64,000 nucleotides of DNA, from positions 6,431,501-6,495,500 of the forward strand of contig NC_070559.1 in the NCBI RefSeq assembly GCF_026914185.1. The letters are read 5' to 3'. This DNA is from Puccinia triticina. Lineage: Eukaryota; Basidiomycota; Pucciniomycetes; Pucciniales; Pucciniaceae. Under the pieces are notes generated by a model, which did not search any database, was not told the origin of the DNA, and saw only the letters and a list, made by a program, of their open reading frames with translations. Below, in pieces: positions 34,000 through 45,196 of this stretch (its first letter is position 1; the number at the start of each line of letters is the position of its first letter). The position numbers were made by a program, and so were the translations under genes.

Positions 34000-34380
34000 T
34001 ATAAGACACTGCAAAATGACAGTGAATGGGAAACTGGGCGAAAAAGTCCCGTCGCTGATAAGCTATCGGCACTCGCGGATTCCGGTCTCCAATCTCGGTA
34101 TTGTAATTGCATAGAACAAACAGAAAAGCATACTAACCTGGGCGAAACAGTCCCGTCGCTGATAAGCTATCGGCACTCGCGGATTCCGGTCTCCAATCTC
34201 GGTGAGGAAAGAGATTGGAGCCGGGGCGCGGGATCTGCTAGACTAAGTACATGCTTCTAGACCTAACCGGATGACTAGGCTCGACTATCACTAACTAGGT
34301 TATGGTTCTAACTACATGATTATGTTCTTGTAGTTTATGTAATCTTGAATCTTCTTGTTTCTTCCGGTTGTACTCCAACA
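34000..34380 (-). repeat. 5' LTR (381 bp) with 104-bp extra segment
   Basis: It carries a 65-bp partial duplication of the TCCCGTCGCTGATAAGC...CCAATCTCGGT block, joined by about 39 bp of unrelated filler. This makes it 104 bp longer than its partner. Confidence 0.92.
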
Positions 34381-34719
34381 ATTGGGAACAAAAAGGAACA
34401 AAACCTTCCGATCGGGGTGGCCTCGAGCCGATATCAGTTCGAAAGTTGCGCCCGCCGTGCCCAGAAGTTGCCAGCTTGAATATCAGCTCGGATTTCACAG
34501 AAAGACGGAACACTCGCGTGAAATCGATTGGGCCGGGACATGCCAACGCGCAGCCGATGGCATGGCGACGGCTGAGGGAAGCTTGGGCGGCGAGTCCTCG
34601 ATTGCCAGACTACTAAAAAAACATGTGTATTTATCAGAGGCTCTGACACTTCCTTCCCGGCCCTCGCTGCTCCTGACCATCTCCAACACAATCCAGCCCC
34701 AGCCAACTGCCACCTGAAC

Positions 34720-37544
34720 ATGTCATCCCAAACCAACCAAGGAGCCTCTCAGGCCCACTATACGATCATCAGAGGCACTCACAGACGCGACCCGAACTTC
34801 ATTAACTGCCTCAACTCGGATGGAGACCCATCCAAATGGAGAGAAACTGGTCCGACCATCGACAGCACCGGTGCCACGTGCTACTGGAAAGCGGACGACT
34901 CGGAGTGTCAAGCCTTGACCGAGAGGTGGAAGAAAACCTGTGGCAAGACGGCTGCAAAACTGCTGGGTCTGACCGAAGGTCTGATTCATTGCTCTCGGCC
35001 CACACAACCAGTTTCTTCTTGCGTTCATTTCACCGTCTGCAATCCACTCTTGCTGACTGGACTTGTATGCTCATCTATCAACAGATGCAACCGATGAAGA
35101 TTGGAGAATACATGACTTTCCGAAGGGCTATAAGCTGTACAGACACCTCAAAGGCCAACGAGAGGATGTCTATCTATTCGGTATACTCTCTCTCCGAACT
35201 AACACACACGACACAGCTTTTGATATCCTAATCAATTATCCCTTTCTCAACATCAGGTTCTGAGCACGTCACCAAGTTCAGGACGGCCAACGAATTCAGT
35301 CCCCACTTCCACTGGCTCTGCACCTACACGCCCACAGCCGCCAACAGGATCTATTGTAAATGCAAGTACTGCACGGGCGCCAAGACTCAAGGATCAATAA
35401 ACACATCCTTGGGACTGACTGACAATCCGAAGCGATTCAGTTCACCTCTCTTCGACTCAAGATCTGCGAGTCTTAACAAACGTAAGGCTGAAGAGGAGAT
35501 GGCCAAGGAGAATTATCGAAAGCGAACAAATACTGACTCAGCGCCAGGAACGAGGGCCCCACGCAACACTGGCAGGCCTCAGTCACGTAGATCAATGCCC
35601 GCAAATGCGTTGAATTCAGTCCCAGGCGGGGGCGGAACTGGCCGAAGGCAGCAACCCTTCTCGGGGCCGTATGTCAATAAAGATCGGGATCGGGACCTCT
35701 CAGAGATCAAATGTACTTTTAGGATGGCTGAGTTGGTGTGGTGCAAGTTGGATCGACCGATCGATGGCGCCAAAGAAGGTAAACCGGATCTGAAGATCGA
35801 CTACTGGCCTGCGATCTGCGAAGAAAGAGTGTTGATCACACACTCCGAAGTGTCCAGGGAACCTAAGCCCCCAGCAACAGAATGGATTCCTCCAGCCAAC
35901 GGTTCTACTTCGCCCCCTCCCCCCTCCCCTCCCTCCCTCAAAGTTCAACAAAAATATCAGTGGAAGGTCCGACTACTGGCGACCTGCGATGTCTATTGCA
36001 AAGACGAATCGCAACTTTTACCTTATCTCAATTACCCCCCTCCGCTTAGCATCTACAAGTTACCGATCCAGCCACAAACCTTAAAGCACATTCACGATGG
36101 TCATGAAACTGACCGACCTTCGATCGCCTCTCTCACTACTCTCTCCGAAGCGGTGACCCCATTTGCACTAAGTCTCCAGATCACTGCGCATATCAAGAAA
36201 AGTTATACTCTGATGGATAGATATGACATCGCATACCTAAAGAGGCTCGAAGCACGCGGGCAGAATATCCCGATAGAGGACATCCAGGTTCTTTATGAAG
36301 ACTCAACCCTACCATGGTATCAATTCATATGGTGGGGCGCGGAAAAGATTTGGTCGGGCGAATTGGTTAGGATGATCGTCTCGGCACCAGACCTACCCAC
36401 AGGACTCAGATCGATCGCACAAGACGCTTCATCCCGCTGTTTCTTCCTCAAGATCACAGGGATCTATCGGAGCAACGATGAAAAGGGCATGGTCAAAGGA
36501 CCGATCTTCGAGTTGGCCCCGGTCGCCGCCCGAGCTCAGGATGCAGCCATCAACGATCCTGACTTCTTCGAATCCGACAAGTTGCCTGGGATCCAGCAAG
36601 TCAACCGATACATGCCTAAACCACCCAGTGGCTACTACTTCAGAAGACTCACCCCCGTCGGGAAGGAGCATCATCTTGTCCTAGGGCACATCGCTGGAAG
36701 GTACTATCCTTCCCAACCCATGTCTGCTTTGAACCCTACGAACGGGGTCAATGACGATCCGCCTATTCCAATGAGCATCGAAGGAAGGTCTTTGATTCTG
36801 TCTGGGATGGCTGAGGGAAGATGGCTCCACATGCAGTTAGGTCCTTTCTTTATGCCAGCGCCACACGTGAATTCGCCCCCAACTGACTGTCACACTCGAT
36901 CACTTATTCCGATCATGCTGATCCATAGCTGCGAAACATGGGCAGTAGATCGCAAGGAATGCTTCAAGGAAGCCGAAGCATCGGCCGAAAAAGAGGTGAG
37001 GACAGGTCCACAATGTATGAAGCAGGCGAAAAACAACACGTCGACTGATCCATGTGACTGCCCAACGAAACCCCACCCGGGTGAATAAAAGCTCATAGAG
37101 TTTTGTGCGAAGCCGCAACCCGATGAACAAACTAAGGTGACGACGATAGTTACGGTTGAGCCGAGCAACAAGGCTCAAGTGGTCGAACGTGCGCCTAATG
37201 GTACGGATCAACCGACTGCGAGTACTGGCATTGAACCCATCGTCACAACAGTTATCGAACCCACCGCCGGTACTGCAGTCGATCCTATCCTCCGGACCGG
37301 GGTCGAGCCCAGTCTTGTAGATAAATCGGCAGTCAGTACTGTGTCCAACCCAGTCTTGAGTACTACTACCGTCGAACCCACCATCAGTGCTGTCGTTGAA
37401 TTCGCCTCCAGCGCTGTCGTACAATCCACCGTCAGCAATGCCGTCGATCCTGTCCTCAGCAACATGGTTGACCCCGCCATCAGTGCCCTGACATCCAGTG
37501 TGGTTGCACCCATCATCAATAATGGGTCCCATGCTCAGTCATAG
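34720..37544 (+). CDS. Clr2-like transcription-silencing protein
   Basis: In fission yeast Clr2 belongs to the SHREC complex that silences heterochromatin. Exons: 34720-34978, 35085-35180, 35257-37080, 37150-37544 (857 residues). The N-terminal Clr2 module is spread over exons 1-3: YWKADDSECQAL, DFPKGYKLYRHLKG, DVYLFGSEHVTKFRTANEFS, HFHWLCTY, with a CKCKYC cysteine cluster after it. A Lys/Arg-rich linker follows, then the C-terminal Clr2 region: FRMAELVWCKLD, IDYWPAICEERVL, and IWWGAEKIWSGELVRMI (about residue 480). The last intron (69 nt, GTGAAT...GATAG) is my inference. Without it exon 3 stops at TAA 37086-37088 (728 residues), and the next 152 codons stay open in the same frame. Those encode a Val/Thr/Ser/Pro repeat tail (VEP, VDP, SAVV). 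A nuclear location is expected. Confidence 0.8.
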
Positions 37545-40280
37545 GGGCCACAAATACTCCCACTAAATGTGCCAGCCCCGGCAAATCACATTGACGCTGG
37601 TGTACATTGCTGTGAGCCTCCCACCAACACCCAACAATTAGGCCGGTTTTTTCTCATCCCTGGTCTGCGGCTTAGAAATGCAATTCACCACATAAATGAA
37701 AGTTTAACTAATGGCCCAACCAATACAATACATTTAGTAGTATTCATTGATATCTGATTGGTTTTTTGCCTGATACATTGTCTCAGAAGCGTATTAAATG
37801 GCCACTACAAGTTTTTAAAATGGAGCCAATAGGGGTGTTCACAATTGAATTTTACTAAACTTTGGAGCCAAATTGAGGGCAAGCCTTTATGCATGCCAAC
37901 AAAAACCCATGTGCATGCCACATAAGTGGGGTGATAAGAATGATAAGCCATGACTCTTGGTGTGACAGGGGCGCCACATCATCAAATGTGGTGTCTTGCC
38001 CTTTGCAAGCCATCTTTAACAAGTTTTGGGGCGCCACACCCCAAGACATCACCAAATGATGATGTGTGGTACCCATGACGCCATGATAATGGTGTGTACG
38101 GTTCCTATACACCAAGATCACTGTTGCGGCAATTTATATAGGGCTAGTGGTGTAGAATGCCCGCTCAACGCAGCACGTGTGGGAATGCAGTGGGGCAGCT
38201 GAGCAAATGCTCAGTCCACATATCCCAACAATGGCGATAAGCATGCGTGCTTATGCCTCTGATATGTAGACTTAGTGGAACCTTGAATGTACTGCTGAGA
38301 AAAGCATGCGGAAAGTTGGCAAACAGGGATGGGGGAACCGGTGTGGTAATTTATATATGCAAGCGTGGTAGAATGTCCACTCGGGGATAACGCGGGCAGG
38401 AATGCACAGAGCGGTTCAGGCAGAGTGCATTCTGGTGACATAAGCACTGAGGATGATGTCAGGAAAAGCACGCTAGGAAAGCTTACGGAAAGTCACACGT
38501 GGACCGGAATGCATGGATTGCGGATCACGGATTTTGGATTGGGTATTCTGATTGGAGCGGAAAAAGACAGGGCTGGACTGCGGCGGACTACACACGTGGA
38601 CTGGTAGCAGCGGCGCGTCAGCGGGTGAGCCACGACAGCCAAAGAGGGTTCCACCAGCGGGTGGAACCGGGGTGGAGGCAGTGGTGAGAGACTGACTGGC
38701 GGGGGCTAGACAGAGGACGGTGGGAGGTCAAGCATTGGAGATGAGCAGAGTCTGGGAGAGTGACGTGCGGAAGAGTGGGCGGAGCTGGAGGACTAGTGCC
38801 GGAAAGTGTCAGACGTGCGGGATTGGGTGGGAACGGCCATGTGCGTGGAGGGAAGGATGGGAAAAGGGGGCTCATGGATTTTCTCTTCTCTTATCCTAAT
38901 TATACTATCATTGAGGGGATTACTCATTATTGTACTTACACTTACGGCCGTACTAGAGTTATTAGGAGATATATTTGTGACTTTACCTTTACTTTCAAAG
39001 TTCACTTGCGGATTCTGTGCTTACGGAGTGCGGAGCTTTATTCACTTGCGGATTATTACGCTATAGATCAGGCTCAGAGAGGAGTGCTGAAGGCTAGCGG
39101 ATAGTAGCAGTGCGGAGCCAAGTTACCAACAATCACACAGCCGGACACTAATATTCTTGAAGGAGGCGGTCAGCGGACATTTCCACCAACTAACCAGCTT
39201 TTATTCTCACACCGGGCTTTGAGCCACACTCTGGATGAGCAGACTTAGCGGAACGGTGGGAGTAGGACTTTGGCAGGACTCACAGACGGACTGAATAGTG
39301 CAGACCAGCACTAGGTGAACTGGGGCAGCAGAAGCAGACGGCATCAAAGCAGATGATGTTGGGGCGGACACGCCAGGCAGAGACTGGGGTTGGAGGCTAG
39401 TCAGAGGTTGTGGGAGAACAGTTGTTGGAGATGTGCTAGGCTGGGAAGTGATGCATGCGGAGTTAGATGAGTGCAGGAGAGGAAGGACATGGACAACTTC
39501 AGCAAGGAGCGGAGTTATGCAAGTGGAGGAATAGGAACCTTTTGGGGGGCTTTTCTCTCTCTCTTCATCATCTATCTATCATACTACTCATCTTACGGTA
39601 TTATTGTAGTTAGAGAATTACTGGTGGAGCTTTTGCTTATTGCTACAACACAGAGAGTTTTTACCACCCAAAATCATCTCTTATTTACTTGCGGAGTTTT
39701 GCTACACATGAACGGAATGGCTAAGGCTTACGTGGACTAGGCAGATCATATCAGGCCCATTGCGGAGTTCTGAAGAGGTCTGTATGTTGCGGAAACCCAG
39801 TGCTGATAACCATTCAAACCCGGAGTTATCTTAGAAAGGATGTGGAACACCTATTCTTATCAGGTGTCATGTTTTTATCTCAACACTGTTCAATCCCATT
39901 ATTTCTGGCGTGCATGGAAAGCCATGCTGAACAAAGATTTTTGAGCTTCTTGTTGTTGATTCATGGCAATAGACCAGGAATAAGGAAAAGAAAACATTAT
40001 AAAAAAGGGTAAGAAAAGAAAAAATAGAAAGAAAAAAATACAACTATCAAAAATAGCACCGGTTGTAGAGCTTAAGCCCCCCCCCAGAGTCTTAGTCAGC
40101 CAGCCTTTAGCAGCCACAGAGGTGAGATCTTGCAGATAGTGCCTGGTGGGAATGTGATTGCAATTTTGATGTTATGGAGGACAAGCTGGCTGTTGTCAAC
40201 TCATTAGCCTTTGGATGCCAAGGAAATCTTGCTGGTCAATTTGAATGTAGGGATGATCAATCCAAAAGAATCTAGCTCTT
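37545..40280. other. Gene-poor repeat region
   Basis: No supported gene. 37945-38110 repeats GCGCCACA and ATCACCAAATG words. 38340-39800 is rich in GCGGA motifs, and two segments (about 38870-39080 and 39535-39790) look like diverged copies of one sequence (CTTCTCTTATC ... CTTGCGGA ... GCTACAG-type order). This is possibly an old LTR pair; ends were not found. Confidence 0.35.
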
Positions 40281-40829
40281 CTCAATCATTGCCTTTATCC
40301 AAAAGCCGATTTGCATAGCAGCCATCATAAGGAAATTCCAGACTCGCTGCAGCTGCATTACATGTATCATCCACATTGTTTAGGTTTGCTGGGGAATCAT
40401 TGTTGCTAGGTGAGGAGCTACTGCGCTCCTTGATGTGTTTCTTAGTGGCCTCAGCAGCCATGTTTACAGAATAGTAGTACATGTCCCAGAGTGTCTTGGC
40501 CGCTTGCTCAGAGTGTTCCATGAGCTTGTCAAAGATTGCCTGGTTTGTTTTGATAACTTCTTTGTTCTGGTATTGGTCAATGATCCTCAGCCAAGCCAAG
40601 TCCTGGGAGTCGGACCAGCCTATTCCCGCCATCACATCTCCATTGGGCCAAACTTTGGAGGCAAGTGGCAAGATGAATTGCTTGCACCAATGCAGGAAAT
40701 CACACAAGAATTCCAAATTTGTGCACACCTTTGGGCTCTAGAGATGGCAATCGGTACCCGGGTACCCGCCGCGTGTCCGGGTACAGTGCCCCCCACCTCT
40801 TCTTGACTACCCCTACAGGGGTGTTCCAA

Positions 40830-40830
<1 letters not shown>

Positions 40831-40875
<45 letters not shown>
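40831..40875. repeat. T10-G35 homopolymer tract
   Basis: Ten T are followed by 35 uninterrupted G. Such a run is rare in eukaryotic DNA, could form stacked G-quadruplexes on the plus strand, and is prone to assembly or sequencing error in length. Confidence 0.9.
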
Positions 40876-40876
<1 letters not shown>

Positions 40877-40972
40877 AATGCAAAACAAAAATTAGGGGCG
40901 GGGGCTTTTCTCCGATGATTTCCGATGTTTCTAGGGGAAAATGATGCTGTACAACAGCTGTCAGAACTTTTA

Positions 40973-41357
40973 GGCCCCGTTTGGAGCCAATATAAATATA
41001 GGTGATATAATCACTTGTAAATTCAATAAAAAATACAAAACTCAACATAAAGAATCCAATCTTTTTTGTAGGAAACCTACAGTACTGGTCTCATCAACTA
41101 TGAAGTCAGATTTAACTGATTCAGCCATCTTCAGCACCCTAATACCATTATATTGCTTTGTTTTGGTCAAAAGCGATATAATGGTACTACAGTACTGAAT
41201 ATGGCTGAATCAGTTGAATCTGACTTCATAATTGAAGAGACCAGTATTGTAGGTTGCCTAGAAAAAATATTTGGAGGCTTTATGTTGAATTTTGTAGTTT
41301 TCATTGAATTAACCAATGATTATATCACCTATATTTATATTGGCTCCAAACAAAGCC
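40973..41357. mobile_element. Tourist/Harbinger-like palindromic MITE, 385 bp
   Basis: The ends GGCCCCGTTTGGAGCCAATA and ATTGGCTCCAAACAAAGCC are inverted, and TTA lies directly outside each (40970-40972, 41358-41360). The whole element folds into about 190-bp arms. TTA duplication plus a GGCCCYGTTTGG end is typical of PIF/Harbinger MITEs. Confidence 0.85.
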
Positions 41358-41531
41358 TTAGCCTGAGAAATAAGTGTTATACATACATTGTAATACATAT
41401 TTGAATATATTAAATAAGTGTACATATTACATATGGTTGTTGTGAGGTCTCCTGGCATCCTGGCTTCGGCAAATCAAGAGACTATCAAAAAAATAACTCA
41501 CCATGCAGGCGCCTGCTAGCAAAGCTTCTAA

Positions 41532-41681
41532 GGCCCTGTTTGGAGCCGATATAATCCGGGCAATATATGAGTTTTTTTGCGTGACATCCTATGTGACATC
41601 TGATCAGGTCCGCCAAAACTTGATCAGATGTCACAAAATTCCAGATTATATCGTGCAATTATATCGGCTCCCAACGGGGCC
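41532..41681. mobile_element. Tourist/Harbinger-like MITE, 150 bp, copy 1
   Basis: GGCCCTGTTTGGAGCCGATA at the left and TATCGGCTCCCAACGGGGCC at the right; TAA outside both ends. An internal hairpin TGACATCTGATCA...TGATCAGATGTCA is present. It lies inside the hAT element, inverted relative to copy 2. Confidence 0.88.
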
Positions 41682-42295
41682 TAAAGCACAAAGAGCCCGT
41701 TGCGAATGTGAATCAATGCTGATGAAAAAGGTTGGCTGCACAATCAAACAGCAAAAATTGAATTCCAATCAAAGCTGTCTTATTGAGATTTCCGATGAGG
41801 GTGAACGGGCTGATGAACAATTTTTTTGCAATCCCAACAAAGATCAATTCCCACTGGCAAGAAATCAGCCAATTGCACTTGCCAAAGGCCGTAATCATAT
41901 GGTTTACAGTGTTTTATATACATAATAAGTCTGTTAGGTACATAAAACATACTTTATAAACCCATAGTACATACATGTAAACCCATAGTACATACCAAGT
42001 GTTCCAAATTTGACCACCCAAAAAATGATAACTTTTGAAGGAGACATCCCAGAGGGATGAGCTATATGTAATCCTTTTCTACAAGCTCCATAGAGCTCAA
42101 AAATGTGTTGTATGGAGTTATAGGGTTGATGGTCAAAAAGTTATGGGGGGTCAAAAATTTTTGCGGGCGCGGGGTAGTTGAGAAGAGATGCGGGGCACTG
42201 TACCACCTGCTTTTTTGGCCCAAAACAGATACCCGTACCCGTACTTGGCACCCACGGTGGCGGTACCCCGGTCTTTCTGGCGGGTACTGGCAGTA

Positions 42296-42690
42296 CCCGC
42301 CAAGTTGTTTTTTGTAGATATGTGCCTGCTCGCCAAGAGGGATCCCTCTCGGGCTTCTGCAAGCTGGTATCAGTATACCTGCCGCCAAGAGAGGATTTAT
42401 ACCTGCTTCTCGGCAAGCACTGGTATACACACACCAGCTCGCCGAGAGGAATCCCTCTCGGCGAGCTGGTGTGTGTATACCAGTGCTTGCCAAGAGGAAT
42501 CCCTCTTGGCGAGCCGGTCAAAGTGTGTGTACACCAGCTCTCTGAACTCTTGGCAAGCTGTTGTGTGTACACCAGCTCTCCGACCTCTCGGACACACACC
42601 AGCTCTCCGAACTCTTGGCGAGCTGGTGTGTGTATACCTGCTTGCCAAGAGGAATCCCTCTTGGCGGGCTGGTGGGCGAGCTGGTGGTGC
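42296..42690. repeat. Cluster of GTATACCAGCTCGCC palindromic units
   Basis: About seven units of roughly 60 bp combine CCAGCTCGCC / GGCGAGCTGG, TGTGTGTATACC and a hairpin GAGGAATCCCTC. Adjacent units alternate in sense, so the cluster is a chain of cruciform-prone dyads. A smaller set lies at 61605-61765. Confidence 0.8.
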
Positions 42691-43173
42691 TGCAGCCGGG
42701 GATATCACACAGGACTTGCAGGAGACAAGTCTAGAAGGGGGTCGGGGACATACACAGCAGAAAATAGGTAGCAGTATTGGCGGGTATCAAGCGGCGGTAC
42801 CCGGGTACCCGCCTAAAAATCACACAAAAACCAACACCTGTACCCGTACTTGGCATCCGCGGCGGCGGTACCCGCGACCCTGATGAGTACCCGCCGGCGG
42901 GTGCCGGGTACCGCCGCGCGGGTACCCGTTTGCCATCTCTATTGGGCTCAAAAGAGAGTAGCTGCTGCATCTGGGTCCATACCTCTGGGGGAACTGTAAT
43001 GCCGGCACTGTTTTTTTGGGATCCATTTGACATGGTGGGTGGTTGATGGTGGTGACTGGTGGGTTGGTTGAGCTGCATGCAGAGGAGCTTTGGGGGTGAT
43101 GTGGGTTGTGTGCTTTGGGGTGTGTGTGGAGTACTTCCAGCTGCAATATGTGGTGTGCCCCTAGCTTAACTAA

Positions 43174-43323
43174 GGCCCTGTTTGGAGCCAATATAATTGT
43201 GCAATATAATCTGGAATTTTGTGACATCTGATCAAGTTTTGGCGGACCTGATCAGATGTCACATAGGATGTCACACAAAAAAACACACATATCGCCCGGA
43301 TTATATCGGCTCCAAACGGGGCC
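43174..43323. mobile_element. Tourist/Harbinger-like MITE, 150 bp, copy 2
   Basis: It has the same length and sequence as 41532-41681 but in reverse orientation, with TAA outside both ends (43171-43173, 43324-43326). Confidence 0.88.
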
Positions 43324-43482
43324 TAAGCCTCTTGAACGGAGGGTCCGGGGGACCCCGATCAACCACTGATTAAATTGGAGGAAAACCACACCGGGTCAAC
43401 CAGAGGAAAGCCTTTTTCCAACCACCAATCACTGAAGGTGCCAGTCACTAATTGTTGAAGGTGAATGATTCAAACCAGTGGG

Positions 43483-43607
43483 TTTCCTCCTGGTTGATCA
43501 TCAGGTACAACCTGGCTTCCCAACAAGAAGATTGCTTCCCGTTCAATCAGGCTAAAAAACCTGAGCAACCAGTAGGAAAGCATGATCCAATCAACCAGGA
43601 GGAAAGA
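43483..43607. repeat. Small inverted-repeat element
   Basis: TTTCCTCCTGGTTGATCA at the left is mirrored by TGATCCAATCAACCAGGAGG at the right, around a 70-80 bp interior. It has no ORF. Confidence 0.6.
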
Positions 43608-45080
43608 CTCACCAGATTGAGTGCCTCTGTACCAGTAGAAAAAGAACAGGGGCATCTGGCTGGCAGTTCAACCTGGCTGCCCAAAGAGGAAAAGATGTTT
43701 GTCCCCGCTATTCTGCCAAGCTCATCATGTCTGTTCCGTTGCCGGTTTCCTCCTCGTTCCTTTTTCCTCACTGGATACAACTAAGACACCTATATCCTCT
43801 CGTCAACTTCAAGCCACCAGTCGTGAGTCTCGACAGCTCACTCAGTCTCAGTGCCAATTGGTCCCTTCAACATAGCTTGATTATCCGGATGCTAGGATAG
43901 CATAGACAGGTTTACGATCTACCACATGTCTTGAGGTTTCTTGGGGATGAGAACTCCATACAGGCAGTCAAGGCTTGAGATTTGGTGTAGCTGGTGTACT
44001 AAACCTCACGAAGATGTTGGATCCCGCTGTGGGCAGGATGGTGAAGGATTCCGAACCCGAGCATGACGATGGAGGGCGCGAGCTAGCGGCAGAGAGCAAG
44101 TGGGACAAAATAGTAGCAAACGTAGTCGGTCCTATGTATTTAATAGCTAGACCCCTTTACTGGGTGCATCTTTCTGAACTCGGGCTTATCAGCGAGAGTC
44201 TGAGTTGATGGTGGATCCTGTTGCCATGTATGTATACTCGATACTCGATGGCTGGGTTCGGATCGGGATTATCGTGGATGGAGGCTGGTCGATCGATGGC
44301 TTGGGATGGAAGTTGTCAGGCTCCTCTGGGTTTTGTCCATTCATCAGCACATCGTCAACACCATTCATCCACATGTGGTTGTGCTGTTGATTGCTCGCTT
44401 GGCAAAGCCGCCCTCAACGCTTTCCTTTCCCCCCTGGCTGATGGAGGGTGTGACCTTGGTTGAAGCTTGCTTGATTCGTCGGGGCGCAGGAAATACACAT
44501 GCTTAAATATTTCTATACCCAGATCTCCGAAACAGCGGACTTGCACAGAAAATCAGACTGCTCATGAACTTGATCGATCCAAATCCCACTTACATAATTG
44601 GGCATGGTTTGGGTGGCTCTTCTTGATGATGATGGGACACATCTTCGTGGTACAAAATTTTTCACTCATGCATATTCGTGCTTCATGGATGGGCACAGGT
44701 TGGGAATGATGCAGCTTGCAGAAAAAAGTCTTTTATAAATCCTTTTATTTAAATCCTGCATGCCCCAGCCACCAGACTGGGAGGGGCAGGTCTTGCTCGA
44801 AAACTCCCCAAGCAGGCCGACGTGACATTGAGATAAGTACATAAATCGATGTGGATACATGTCGATGCTTATCGCGAGAGTGATGGTTTACGTATTCATG
44901 CTCTGGTGGCCTGGATCGATTGTCGGCCTGGAGCATGCTGGTTCCGGAGAGCGCGCAGGAGGAAAGGGTGTGTGTGTTGTTGTGCAGAGTTCTTGTCTCA
45001 CCGGAAAGGGGGAGAGTTTTCGGCCCGGATGGTTTTTGTTGTTGTTTTGTTTTGTCTCCAGCTCGACTGCTTCCCTCTTT
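43608..45080. other. Intergenic, no supported gene
   Basis: Short frames on both strands show no family signature. The right end is the upstream side of the HMG-CoA synthase gene. Confidence 0.45.
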
Positions 45081-45084
45081 TGCT

Positions 45085-45096
45085 TTAAATATATTT
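45085..45096 (+). promoter_or_regulatory. TATA-like element upstream of HMGCS
   Basis: TAAATATATTTT lies about 105 bp before the start codon and is followed by a CT-rich leader, a common fungal core-promoter arrangement. The match is positional only. Confidence 0.35.
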
Positions 45097-45196
45097 TTGT
45101 AAACCTCTTCCCCTCCCTCGCCTTATCCGCAAACCACACAGGAACAAACGGATCCACCAATAGTCAAATTACCTATTTGTATCTAGACTGGTAAAG

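Larger units (their letters stand above)
29329..34380 (-). mobile_element. Complete Ty1/copia LTR retrotransposon
   Basis: A 5052-bp element transcribed on the minus strand. Its LTRs (29329-29605 and 34000-34380) start TGTTGG and end CTTATA on that strand. It is flanked by the 5-bp duplication ATTGG (29324-29328 and 34381-34385). A polypurine tract (C11 on the plus strand, 29606-29616) abuts the 3' LTR as expected. Gag and pol are open, but pol lies in the -1 frame relative to gag. The clear duplication and long open pol suggest a fairly young insertion. It stands 340 bp upstream of the Clr2-like gene, in opposite orientation. Confidence 0.95.
40739..42941. mobile_element. hAT-type element, non-autonomous, 2.2 kb
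   Basis: The 8-bp target duplication TTGGGCTC flanks it exactly (40731-40738 and 42942-42949). The terminal inverted repeats start TAGAGATGGCAA / TTGCCATCTCTA, followed by GGTACCCG-rich subterminal motifs at both ends, likely transposase-binding sites. An 8-bp duplication with this terminus type is diagnostic of the hAT superfamily. There is no transposase ORF. Its cargo is a 35-G run, two Tourist-like MITEs and a 400-bp cluster of palindromic repeats. Confidence 0.88.
40282..43030 (-). pseudogene. Hypothetical rust-type gene split by a hAT insertion
   Basis: On the minus strand an N-terminal piece (ATG about 43033: SNGSQKNSAGITVPPEVWTQ, then MQQLLSFEP at about 42950) is cut by the element at 42941-40739. 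Coding resumes after the element to the stop at 40282 (LASKVWPNGDVMAGIGWSDS, DLAWLRIIDQYQ, EQAAKTLWDMYYYSVNMAAE). Removing the element and one target copy restores the flanking DNA, but the two parts are then in different frames, so a GTGTGC donor just after the junction (about 40728) and an intron are needed. Function is unknown. Similar short Trp-rich proteins are multi-copy in rusts as far as I recall. Confidence 0.5.

Noticed and set aside
43975..44208. 77-codon plus-strand ORF
   Set aside because: No ATG at its start, no recognisable domain, and neighbouring splice sites do not support an exon.
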